From Microbacterium paraoxydans (lineage in GTDB: Bacteria > Actinomycetota > Actinomycetes > Actinomycetales > Microbacteriaceae): a stretch of DNA of 64,000 bases. The stretch lies in NCBI RefSeq assembly GCF_018224615.1, contig NZ_JAGTUK010000002.1:620001-684000 (forward strand), read 5' to 3'. Shown here piece by piece: positions 18,795-26,066 of this stretch; within the stretch, counting starts at the first letter, position 1, and every line of letters starts with the position of its first letter. The position numbers and the translations under genes were made by a program. The notes under the pieces were generated by a model. The model was given only the letters and a program-made list of their open reading frames with translations, ran no database searches and was not told where the DNA came from.

Positions 18795-19253
18795 ATGGAT
18801 GACTCTGTCGACCGTGCGATCCTCGCCGCGATCTCCCGCGACGGCCGCGCCACGCTATCCCAGCTGTCCGAGGCCGTCGGCCTGTCCGTCTCCGCCGTGC
18901 AGTCCCGGCTGCGACGGCTGGAGACCCGCGGCGTGATCGCCGGGTACCGTGCGATCCTCGACCCCGAGCAGGTCGGCACCCCACTGTCGGCCTTCATCGA
19001 GATCACCCCGCTCGACCCCGCCCAGCCCGACAACGCGCCGGAGCTCCTGGAGCACCTCGACGCGATCGAGGCGTGTCACTCCATCGCCGGAGACGCCAGC
19101 TACATGCTGTTCGTGCGCGTGCCGTCTCCGCGCGCGCTGGAGGAGCTGGTGCGCGACGTGCGCCTGGCCGCCAACGTGAGCACGCGTACGACCGTCGTGC
19201 TGCAGACCTACTACGAGCACCGCCCCATCATCCCGGTCGGCGCCGCGGAGTAG
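18795..19253 (+). CDS. Lrp/AsnC-family transcriptional regulator
   Basis: A 152-residue regulator. Residues 5-62 are the AsnC-type winged helix (DSVDRAILAAISRDGRATLSQLSEAVGLSVSAVQSRLRRLE), followed by the RAM/AsnC ligand-binding domain with the SIAGDASYMLFVRV strand and a typical amino-acid-binding crevice. TAATCT (18782-18787) lies 7 bases before the ATG, so the mRNA is probably leaderless. It is divergent from DUF6421 and probably controls that gene and itself. Confidence 0.92.
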   Translation: MDDSVDRAILAAISRDGRATLSQLSEAVGLSVSAVQSRLRRLETRGVIAGYRAILDPEQVGTPLSAFIEITPLDPAQPDNAPELLEHLDAIEACHSIAGDASYMLFVRVPSPRALEELVRDVRLAANVSTRTTVVLQTYYEHRPIIPVGAAE

Positions 19254-19286
19254 CCCTGCCGCAGCACCGGTCTGTGCCCACGCGGG

Positions 19287-20312
19287 TCAGAGCGCGGCGC
19301 CGACCACGGCCTCACCCAGCGGGGTGCGCAGGTGCAGCATGCGGCTGCCACGCCGCTCGCTCGTGATCAGCCCGGACGCGCGCAGGACGGTCAGGTGGTG
19401 CGACGCCGTCGACACGGCCAGCCCGGCATCGGCGGCGACCTCCGACGTCGTGCGCTCGGCCCCCGACCGCAGCAGGATGCCCGCGCGCGCAGGCCCGAGC
19501 AGAGCGCCCAGCGCGGCCTCGACCTCGGCGGTGTCGCGCGCCCACCCTGCCGTGACTCCGCGGGCCGGATAGAACAGGGTCGGCTGTGCCGGGGGCTCCG
19601 TGAGCACCATGCAGCCCCACGACGACATGACCGAGGGCACGAGCACCAGCCCGCTGCCGCGACAGTCGACCTGCTCGCTGTGCCGGCGCAGCGACACCCG
19701 CACCGCGCCGCCGCCCCACGACACCTGGCGGTGCAGGTCGCCCGCCATGCCGGCGATGCCCGAGGTGGCGATGGACCGCGCCCGCACCGCGATGTCGGCG
19801 CGCAGCAGCCGTTCGAGCTGCGGCCACACGGGGGCGAGCGCGGCGTCCCACAGCTCCGACCACGCGTCGGCGATCCGTGCCCTCGCCTGGGCCGGGTGCT
19901 CCCGCATCGTGCGCAGCGCCTCCTGCCGCGCGCCCGCCGAACGCTGCACCATCTTCCCCAGGTCCACGCGCATCGGGGCGAGCCCGGTGGCGCGGAGGGC
20001 TGCGAGCTCGGCCTCGGGCGTCAGATCCCACCGTGGCGTCGTGGTGAGGAAATCGGGCAGGTAGCCGTCGTCGCCGACGATGGTGGCGAGCAGGCGGAAG
20101 CTCTCGCGCGGCAGGCGGTCGCGGACCGCCCTGAGCCATCCCCACTGGAGGGGGTGCGCCGCCGGGCGGAGCAGTGCACGCACGGCGTGGGCGAGTTCGT
20201 GACCGGGCGAGACACCGAACCGCACCGCCTCCACGTCGCCGGGGCTGAGGTGGAACTCGACCCGGTGGTCGGGGTGTTCCCGTCCCTCGACCGGTGCAGA
20301 GTTTCGACTCAC
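19287..20312 (-). CDS. DUF5937 + ArsR-type transcriptional regulator
   Basis: A 341-residue protein with an uncharacterised N-terminal region (about 1-250, DUF5937 type: VEFHLSPGDVEAVRFGVSPGHEL) and a C-terminal ArsR-like winged helix (about 262-330: AERTTSEVAADAGLAVSTASHHLTVLRASGLI). No cysteine metal site is evident in the helix, so metal sensing is unlikely; the large N-terminal domain probably senses a small molecule. GTG 20312 is the start, with TAGAGT 6 bases upstream. A perfect palindrome covers both this -10 and the start codon. Divergent from a cupin gene. Confidence 0.85.
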   Translation of the reverse strand: MSRNSAPVEGREHPDHRVEFHLSPGDVEAVRFGVSPGHELAHAVRALLRPAAHPLQWGWLRAVRDRLPRESFRLLATIVGDDGYLPDFLTTTPRWDLTPEAELAALRATGLAPMRVDLGKMVQRSAGARQEALRTMREHPAQARARIADAWSELWDAALAPVWPQLERLLRADIAVRARSIATSGIAGMAGDLHRQVSWGGGAVRVSLRRHSEQVDCRGSGLVLVPSVMSSWGCMVLTEPPAQPTLFYPARGVTAGWARDTAEVEAALGALLGPARAGILLRSGAERTTSEVAADAGLAVSTASHHLTVLRASGLITSERRGSRMLHLRTPLGEAVVGAAL

Positions 20313-20323
20313 ATCGAAACTCT
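20298..20323. promoter_or_regulatory. perfect palindromic operator over regulator start
   Basis: AGAGTTTCGA (20298-20307) and TCGAAACTCT (20314-20323) are perfect 10-base arms separated by 6 bases. The repeat spans the regulator's GTG (20310-20312) and most of its -10 hexamer (20319-20324). A dimeric ArsR protein bound here would block RNA polymerase and the leaderless start together. The cupin start is 35 bases away. Confidence 0.75.
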
Positions 20324-20357
20324 AGGGGCCGCTGCGGCCGGTGTCGAGACTGGACCC

Positions 20358-20720
20358 ATGACCACCACACCCGCTCCCGCGCCGGTCGTCCCCGGCGCCG
20401 ACATCCGCATCGGCACCGGTGACAGCCGCCGGTTCGTCGGAGCCGAGCACGGCGCCGACGTCTCCTACTTCTACGTCGAGAACCAGCCGGGGGAGGGGCC
20501 CGGGCTGCACTGGCACCCCTACTCCGAGACCTGGGTCGTGCTGGAGGGGACCGTGCGCATCCGCATCGGCGCGCAGACCATCCTCGCGGTCGCCGGAGAC
20601 ACCGCCACCGCGCCGGCGTTCACGCCGCACGGCTTCACGAACGCCGGGACCGGCACGCTGCGCATCCTGTGCATCCACGCCTCCCGCACCATCGTCCAGA
20701 CCTTCCTCGACAACGACTGA
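20358..20720 (+). CDS. cupin-domain protein
   Basis: A 120-residue single-domain cupin. Motif 1 is GLHWHPYSETWVVLEGTVRIRIG, with the His-X-His pair and Glu of the metal site; motif 2 is AFTPHGFTNAG. Such proteins are small dioxygenases, isomerases or binding proteins; the exact role is not identifiable. It is followed after 15 bases by the DUF4287 gene and is divergent from the DUF5937/ArsR regulator, which is its likely controller. The bases before the ATG read GAGACT then six bases, a weak leaderless -10. Confidence 0.85.
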   Translation: MTTTPAPAPVVPGADIRIGTGDSRRFVGAEHGADVSYFYVENQPGEGPGLHWHPYSETWVVLEGTVRIRIGAQTILAVAGDTATAPAFTPHGFTNAGTGTLRILCIHASRTIVQTFLDND

Positions 20721-20735
20721 CCCCACGGAGAACCC

Positions 20736-21026
20736 ATGTCCTTCCAGGCCTACCTCGACAAGGTCGAGACCCAGACCGGGCTCACGCCCCGCCAGTTCAT
20801 CGAGCTCGCCCGCGCTCAGGGCTTCGACGAGAGCACGAAGGCCACCGTCGTGCTCACCTGGCTCAAGCAGGAGTACGGACTCGGCCACGGGCACGCGCAG
20901 GCGATGACCCACGTCATCCTCAAGGGTCCGAAGATCAGCGACAAGCACGTCGGGAAGGCCGGTTCGCACGGCGATGCGTCCGACACGCTGTGGCTCGACG
21001 GCAAGGACAGCAACCCGCACCGCTGA
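20736..21026 (+). CDS. DUF4287 domain protein
   Basis: A 96-residue cytosolic protein of the DUF4287 family: SFQAYLDKVETQTGLTPRQFIELARAQGF, then TWLKQEYGLGHGHAQAM, the family's hallmark. Function unknown; the domain often accompanies stress and DUF5655-type proteins. A GGAG site lies 6 bases before the ATG. It is the second gene of the cupin transcription unit. Confidence 0.85.
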   Translation: MSFQAYLDKVETQTGLTPRQFIELARAQGFDESTKATVVLTWLKQEYGLGHGHAQAMTHVILKGPKISDKHVGKAGSHGDASDTLWLDGKDSNPHR

Positions 21027-21113
21027 CCCTTCGTCTCGCTGGCGCTCGCTCAGGGGCCGTCGTCGGTTCCTGAGCGAGCGGCCCGAGACGCCGCGCCGAC
21101 TAGGATTTCGTGC

Positions 21114-22082
21114 GTGGCAGCATCCTCCCGGCGCAAGAAGAAGAGCGGCACCCGAACCCGACCGCACACCAGCGGAAACCCGGCCAAGCGGCCCGTGGTA
21201 GAGGCCGGGCCGGTCACCGTCTCCGACTGGATCGGCGCCGCGCGACTGCGCACTCTTCCGCTGGCCGTCGCGCCGGTCGTCATCGGCACGGGAGCCGCAC
21301 GCAGCACGGGACCGGAGTTCCACTGGGTCATCGCCCTCGCGTGCCTCGCGGTCGCGGTGCTGCTGCAGATCGGCGTGAACTTCACCAACGACTACAGCGA
21401 CGGCGTTCGCGGCACCGACGCCCACCGCGTCGGCCCCGCTCGGCTGACGGCGTCGGGTCGGGTGAAGCCACGAACGGTGCTCGTGATCGGCCTGGTGTTC
21501 TTCGCGCTCGCCGCAGCCGTCGGCGTCGCGATCGTGGTGCGCACGGGGCAGTGGTGGATGCTCGCGGTGGGGGCCGCCTGCATCGTCGCGGCCTGGTTCT
21601 ACACGGGCGGCAAGCGGCCCTACGGGTACTACGGGCTCGGCGAGGTGTTCGTCTTCGTGTTCTTCGGGCTCGTGGCCACGCTCGGCACCACGTGGGTGCA
21701 GATCTTCGCGCTGCCGCAGCAGGCGTGGCTCGGGGCGATCGCGGCCGGCCTGTTCGCCTGCGCGGTGCTGCTGGCCAACAACCTCCGCGACATCGACCAG
21801 GACCGCGCGGTGGGCAAGCGCACGCTCACGGTGCTGATCGGGCGCCGTGCGACCCAGGTGCTGTTCACGCTGTTCGTGCTCGCGCCGTTCGGCATCGCGG
21901 TGTTCCTGGCGCTGCTGTTCCCGATCGCGTGGATCTCCCTGCTCGCGCTGCTGGCCGGACTGCCCGCCGTGCTGATCGTGTGGACGTACCGTCAGCCGCG
22001 GGAGCTGGTCACCGCGCTCGCGCTGACCTCGCTCACCTCACTGCTGTACGCGGGCGCGCTGTTCTGGGCGTTCGTCGGCTGA
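21114..22082 (+). CDS. menA: 1,4-dihydroxy-2-naphthoate polyprenyltransferase
   Basis: A 322-residue UbiA-superfamily membrane enzyme that joins the polyprenyl chain to DHNA to form demethylmenaquinone. The two aspartate motifs that bind the prenyl diphosphate via Mg are present: NFTNDYSDGVRGTD (first) and NNLRDIDQDRAVGKRT (second). About eight or nine transmembrane helices follow a basic N-terminal tail. GTG 21114 is the start, with TAGGAT (21101-21106) 7 bases upstream: leaderless. The product feeds MenG (44776) and the side chain comes from the prenyl synthase at 45539. Confidence 0.95.
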   Translation: MAASSRRKKKSGTRTRPHTSGNPAKRPVVEAGPVTVSDWIGAARLRTLPLAVAPVVIGTGAARSTGPEFHWVIALACLAVAVLLQIGVNFTNDYSDGVRGTDAHRVGPARLTASGRVKPRTVLVIGLVFFALAAAVGVAIVVRTGQWWMLAVGAACIVAAWFYTGGKRPYGYYGLGEVFVFVFFGLVATLGTTWVQIFALPQQAWLGAIAAGLFACAVLLANNLRDIDQDRAVGKRTLTVLIGRRATQVLFTLFVLAPFGIAVFLALLFPIAWISLLALLAGLPAVLIVWTYRQPRELVTALALTSLTSLLYAGALFWAFVG

Positions 22083-22103
22083 ACCGATCGGTCCCGCAGG
22101 GAC

Positions 22104-22406
22104 TCAGTCGTCGCGGCGACCCTCGGCCGGGGCGGTTCCGTCGACCGCCTCGTCCTCCGCATCGGCGTCGGCCTGTCGGCCGGAGACGCGACCCTGACGC
22201 CGCTCGTGCAGCTGTGCCGAGGCGTCGGTCAGGGGCGTGCGGAGGAACAGCATCGAGATGCTCGCGCCGATGAGGGCGGCGAAGATCGCGGCAAGCCACC
22301 AGAACTCGCGGAAGATCGGGAAGAAGAACCACAGGATCGCCAGCGGAACGAGGAACGCCAGCAGGCGCAGCACGGTGTAGACGAGGAGGGGGGCGGGCTT
22401 CTTCAC
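22104..22406 (-). CDS. DUF4229 membrane protein
   Basis: A 100-residue protein of the actinobacterial DUF4229 family. Two transmembrane helices (about 8-30 and 36-56, the latter WWLAAIFAALIGASISMLFL) are followed by a hydrophilic tail rich in acidic residues. Function unknown; relatives are often found beside menA, as here. GTG 22406 has TAGACT 6 bases upstream (22413-22418), a leaderless promoter that lies within the last codons of the preceding gene. Confidence 0.82.
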   Translation of the reverse strand: MKKPAPLLVYTVLRLLAFLVPLAILWFFFPIFREFWWLAAIFAALIGASISMLFLRTPLTDASAQLHERRQGRVSGRQADADAEDEAVDGTAPAEGRRDD

Positions 22407-22410
22407 CCCC

Positions 22411-23361
22411 TCAGTCTACGTTCGCGCTCCTCGGCATCCGGTGACTTCCGCCCGAGGGCAGGCCCAGCGCGGAGAACGGGATGCCGCGCACGACCCGTCG
22501 CCACGGGTGCTCGCCGAGCGTCCACAGCACCCCGGCGTCGGGGTCGAGCGCGAGGTCTTCGCACCCGGGCGGCAGCGCGACAGGGTGCCGTTCCCACACG
22601 CGGTCGCCGTCCTCGGTCCACAGCGCCCCGGGGTGCAGCAGATCCGACTGCGACACGAAACGCCGGTCGCCCCAGCGCACCGCGCCCTGCAGATGCCGGA
22701 GGCCTGGGGTGCGACGGTCGCGCTCCACGAACGTGCCCTGCGTCGTGTCCGGGATGTCGAACTCGCCGAGTGCGCCGCGGTCGTTGCCGCGGTACTCGCC
22801 GATCAGCACCCGGGGGAGGGGCGTGCCGTCGTCGGCGAAGACCCGGCCGAGGAACGAGCAGCGCAGGGGGACGGGGTGCTGCGCCGTGCGCTGCGCGACC
22901 AGGACGGTGCTGCGCCCGCCGCGGCGGCGACTCCCGGTGAGCCGGTGCGCATCCGAGCCGCGCACGCGCCGGAGGTGCCCGAGATCGAACTCCCAGATCC
23001 CCTGGCCGGTCGCCGCGGCGAACAGCCGGTCCCCGAACCACGCGAGGCCGCCGGCGTGGATCGGCGCGGGTTCCAGCTCGCCATCCGCCGTCGGCACGGC
23101 GAGCACCACATCGAGGTGACGGGCGCGGTCGAGGTCGATCATGGTGACGCGTGACGCGAGGTGGCGGCCGGTCCTGTCCTTGCGGAACCAGCTGACGGCC
23201 AGCGTGCGCCGTCCGCGCAGTTCGCCCACGTCGATGCCCTGCGGATACCAGCGCTCGGTCCACGTGCGCGCGGAGAGCCAGCGCAGATCGATCCCGGTGC
23301 TCCGGCGCCGCCGTCGCACCGGTCGCCAGACGGTCCCGAACGGCCAGAGCATGGGGTCCAT
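22411..23361 (-). CDS. hypothetical protein, beta-rich
   Basis: A 316-residue protein I cannot place in a named family. It has no membrane segment. The sequence is rich in beta-strand and Trp/Gly turns (LAVSWFRKDRTGRH, GGLAWFGDRLFAAATGQGIWEF, GAVRWGDRRFVSQSDLL, AGVLWTLGEHPWRRV), spaced like the blades of a propeller, so a ligand-binding or structural role is possible. ATG 23361 has AGGA two bases upstream; ATG 23352 three codons later is an alternative. It ends 4 bases before the DUF4229 start and may be read through into it. Confidence 0.65.
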   Translation of the reverse strand: MDPMLWPFGTVWRPVRRRRRSTGIDLRWLSARTWTERWYPQGIDVGELRGRRTLAVSWFRKDRTGRHLASRVTMIDLDRARHLDVVLAVPTADGELEPAPIHAGGLAWFGDRLFAAATGQGIWEFDLGHLRRVRGSDAHRLTGSRRRGGRSTVLVAQRTAQHPVPLRCSFLGRVFADDGTPLPRVLIGEYRGNDRGALGEFDIPDTTQGTFVERDRRTPGLRHLQGAVRWGDRRFVSQSDLLHPGALWTEDGDRVWERHPVALPPGCEDLALDPDAGVLWTLGEHPWRRVVRGIPFSALGLPSGGSHRMPRSANVD

Positions 23362-23424
23362 CGTCCTGGATGCGGGGCGGCGACGCGAATCCACACCGCA
23401 CGTCGCATCGATTCGGCATCCGCC

Positions 23425-23465
23425 CCACGGGTATGTATCATGTTACGTGTTGAGTGTTGATCTTC
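23425..23465. promoter_or_regulatory. AT-rich divergent promoter region
   Basis: The only AT-rich patch for several kilobases lies at 23431-23465, with candidate -10 hexamers TATCAT (23436-23441) and TTACGT (23443-23448) for the nonulosonate cluster and TAACAT on the minus strand for the hypothetical gene. Exact start sites are not determinable from sequence. Confidence 0.4.
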
Positions 23466-23530
23466 ATGGAGTCGCTCTCGACGCACATCTCGCGGCCCGC
23501 TGGTGGGGGCCAGTAATCCGCGGGATGGGT

Positions 23531-23618
23531 CGGCACCGCATGGTGTCGGCTTCCCGGGTGTTCGCACCCGGCAGTGCACCGCACTGGGGGTGTGGTCCGT
23601 TCGGGTGCGGACCACACC
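23531..23618 (+). promoter_or_regulatory. three-hairpin structured 5' leader of the nonulosonate cluster
   Basis: Within the roughly 280-base leader (no gene visible in 23466-23727) three hairpins follow one another. First, CGGCACC/GGTGTCG at 23531-23548, loop GCAT, one G-U pair. Second, CCGGGTG/CACCCGG at 23554-23571, loop TTCG, perfect. Third, GGTGTGGTCC/GGACCACACC at 23589-23618, perfect, 10-base loop. They lie 110-200 bases before the first start codon. A cis-regulatory RNA or attenuator is possible; no known riboswitch consensus was recognised. Confidence 0.5.
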
Positions 23619-23727
23619 TCAGCGCGGTTCGGCACAGGCCCCGCGTCACCGGCCGTTCACCGCGGCGTCGCTCGCCGGACACGCGTGCCTGCGACGATTC
23701 CCGGACGCCGTCCACCCCGGGAGTTCC

Positions 23728-24708
23728 GTGCCCACGCCCCTCGTCACCGTCATCCTTCCCGCGAAGGACGCCGGGCCCTACCTCGGGACGACGCTGGAGA
23801 CCCTCACCCGGCAGTTCGACGATCCGCGCGACCTGCAGCTCGTGGCGATCGACGACGGCTCCCGCGACGACACCCGCGCGCTCATGGAGCACTACGCGGC
23901 ACGCTTCCCGCGCGCCGAGGTCGTGCACAACCCCACGCCGCGCGGCCTCGCGAACGCCCGCAACCAGGGGCTCGCACTGGTCGAGGGGGAGACGTTCTGC
24001 TTCCTCGACGGCGACGACTGGATGCAGCCGCGGCGACTGGCCGTGCTGACCGCGCGTCTGCGCGAGCTGGGCTGCGACTTCGTGCGCACCGATCACGTGA
24101 CCGTCTCGGGCGCCCGCCGCACCCTCGTGCGCGCCCCGCACCCGTGGCGGGAGGCGGTGGGTCCGCCGCGGGAGGCGATCCTGCCCGCCGACGAGCCGAC
24201 CATGGTCGACTACCCGTACGCCTGGGCCGGGCTGCTCCACCGCCGCCTGATCGATCGCGGCCTCGCGGGGTTCCCGCCCGGACTGTTCACGGCGGAGGAC
24301 CGGCCGTGGATCTGGCGCCTGCACCTGGAGGCGTCGTCGTTCGCGGTCGTCGACGCCCCGGCCCTGCTCTACCGGCGCGGCGTCACCGGCTCGCTCACCC
24401 AGGTGGCCGATCGGCGGCAGCTGGACTTCGCCGCGGCGATGGCGCAGGTCGTCGCCCTGGTGCAGCGAGACCGGGAGGGTGCGCGGCTGCTGCCGAAGGC
24501 CGTATGGACAGCGCTCGCGCTCAGCTCCCACCACCTGGTGCGGTCGCGGCGCATGACCCCCGCCGTGCGCGCGGAGATGCGGTCGGGCATCCTCGACCTG
24601 CTCCGCGGACTCCCCGCGCCGGAGGTCGCCGCCGTGGTGGAGCGGCTCGACGGACCGCGGCGCCGCGTGCTCGCCCGGCCGCTGCGACGCGCAGGACACG
24701 ACGCATGA
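23728..24708 (+). CDS. GT2-family glycosyltransferase
   Basis: A 326-residue GT-A glycosyltransferase. The nucleotide-binding start TVILPAKDAGPYL, the IDDGSRDDT motif and the DxD-like FLDGDDWM define family 2; FTAEDRPWIWRL supplies the later acidic (ED) residue of the acceptor site. No membrane helix. GTG 23728 is chosen because a GGGAG site precedes it and the longer frame upstream has no family homology. It is the first gene of the cluster and its stop overlaps the next ATG (ATGA). It probably adds one sugar of the repeat or linker of a surface glycan. Confidence 0.87.
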   Translation: MPTPLVTVILPAKDAGPYLGTTLETLTRQFDDPRDLQLVAIDDGSRDDTRALMEHYAARFPRAEVVHNPTPRGLANARNQGLALVEGETFCFLDGDDWMQPRRLAVLTARLRELGCDFVRTDHVTVSGARRTLVRAPHPWREAVGPPREAILPADEPTMVDYPYAWAGLLHRRLIDRGLAGFPPGLFTAEDRPWIWRLHLEASSFAVVDAPALLYRRGVTGSLTQVADRRQLDFAAAMAQVVALVQRDREGARLLPKAVWTALALSSHHLVRSRRMTPAVRAEMRSGILDLLRGLPAPEVAAVVERLDGPRRRVLARPLRRAGHDA

Positions 24709-26066
24709 CGCGCCTCTTCGCCCTGCACAGCGCCTACGGCCTCGCGACCGCCGCGGCCGCGATCGACAGCGGGCTCTTCGGCGAAGCGGAGTCCGCCGCG
24801 CGTCCCGCGCACGTGCTCGTGCCGTTCACGTCGTCGCGCGTGCCCGAAGTCGCGGTCGGCATCGACGCGGACCCGGCCCTGGCTCGGCTGCGCGCCCGCT
24901 TCGACCGCGTCGAGCCGCTGCACGACCTCCTCGGCCCGCTGCACCCGAGCGCGTGGGAGCCGTCCGACGCCGAGCTGCCGGTGCTCGGCCGGCTGCTCGC
25001 CCGGGCGTGGGACATCGACCCGCGCGACCTGGAGCTGTGCGTGCAGAGCCCGCAGGTCGCGCCCGCCCGCACGCTGTTCGGGCTGTTCCCCGACGCGCGG
25101 CTCACGATCATCGGCGACGGTCTCATGACCTACGCGCCGATGCGGGTGCGCCTGCCGCACACCGTCACCGCGCGGATCGGCCGCGTCGTGTACGCCGACG
25201 TCGTGCCCGGTGTGCGCCCGCTCGTCGCGGCGCCGACGGCGGAGACCGTACCGGTGCCGCCCGCGGCGTTCGCGACGGCGCTGCGCGAGACCGAAACCCC
25301 GGCCGAGCCCGGCGACCCGCAGCCGGGGCCCCCGACCGTGCTGGTGCTCGGGCAGTACCTGTCGGCGCTCGGCCTGCTCACCCCCGCGCAGGAGATCGCA
25401 CTGCAGCAGAGCCTGGTCGACCGTGCTGCCGCGTGGTCGCCCGAACGCATCGTGTTCAAGCCCCACCCGGCGGCGCCGCCGCTGCTCGCCGACGCCGTCC
25501 GCGCCAGGGCGCTGTCGCTCGGCCTGGCGTTCGAGGAGCAGCGCGGCACCGGCCCGGCCGAGCTGCTGGCGGAACGCCTCGACGCCCGTGCGGTCGTGGC
25601 GGCGTTCTCCACCGCGCTGCCCACCACGCGGACGCTGTTCGGGCGGGAGATCGGCACGGCGGGTACCGCGCATCTGCTCGCCGCGCTCGCGCCCTACGAG
25701 AACAGCAACCGCGTGCCGCTCACGATCGTCGACGCCCTCACCCGTACCGACGCGCCGCAACCAGAGCCGCACGAGCTGCAACGCCTCGTGGACGCGGTCG
25801 GGTATGCGATGCAACCGCACGTGGCCGCGCACCTGCGGCAGCCCGCGGAGGAGTGCCTGCGCGACCTCGACCCCGTGGAGCGTCGTCGTTACTTCTCGGC
25901 GGAACGCCTCACGCAGCTGCGGCTGCCCGGCGCCGTGCGGCCACCGCTGCGGCAGCGGCTGCTGCGCCCCGCGGGCGGCATCGGGCGGCTCGAGGAGTGG
26001 CGGCTGACCGCCATCGGGGCACGGCGTCGCGTCGGTCGCGCGTGGCGGGAGATCCGGGGAGGATGA
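24705..26066 (+). CDS. polysialyltransferase-family glycosyltransferase
   Basis: A 453-residue protein of the bacterial alpha-2,8-polysialyltransferase-like family (PF07388/GT52-38 relatives). The short motifs described for these enzymes are visible: the acidic-Gly motif in LTIIGDGLMTYAPM and the HP motif in IVFKPHPAAPP, followed by an SS-like loop region (AFSTALPTTRTL). These belong to the GT-B fold that uses CMP-nonulosonic acid as donor. No membrane anchor. The ATG overlaps the GT2 stop (ATGA), with AGGA 8 bases upstream. With NeuA and NeuB downstream, it is the likely transferase for the CMP-activated sugar. Whether it makes homopolymers or single links is unknown. Confidence 0.8.
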   Translation: MTRLFALHSAYGLATAAAAIDSGLFGEAESAARPAHVLVPFTSSRVPEVAVGIDADPALARLRARFDRVEPLHDLLGPLHPSAWEPSDAELPVLGRLLARAWDIDPRDLELCVQSPQVAPARTLFGLFPDARLTIIGDGLMTYAPMRVRLPHTVTARIGRVVYADVVPGVRPLVAAPTAETVPVPPAAFATALRETETPAEPGDPQPGPPTVLVLGQYLSALGLLTPAQEIALQQSLVDRAAAWSPERIVFKPHPAAPPLLADAVRARALSLGLAFEEQRGTGPAELLAERLDARAVVAAFSTALPTTRTLFGREIGTAGTAHLLAALAPYENSNRVPLTIVDALTRTDAPQPEPHELQRLVDAVGYAMQPHVAAHLRQPAEECLRDLDPVERRRYFSAERLTQLRLPGAVRPPLRQRLLRPAGGIGRLEEWRLTAIGARRRVGRAWREIRGG

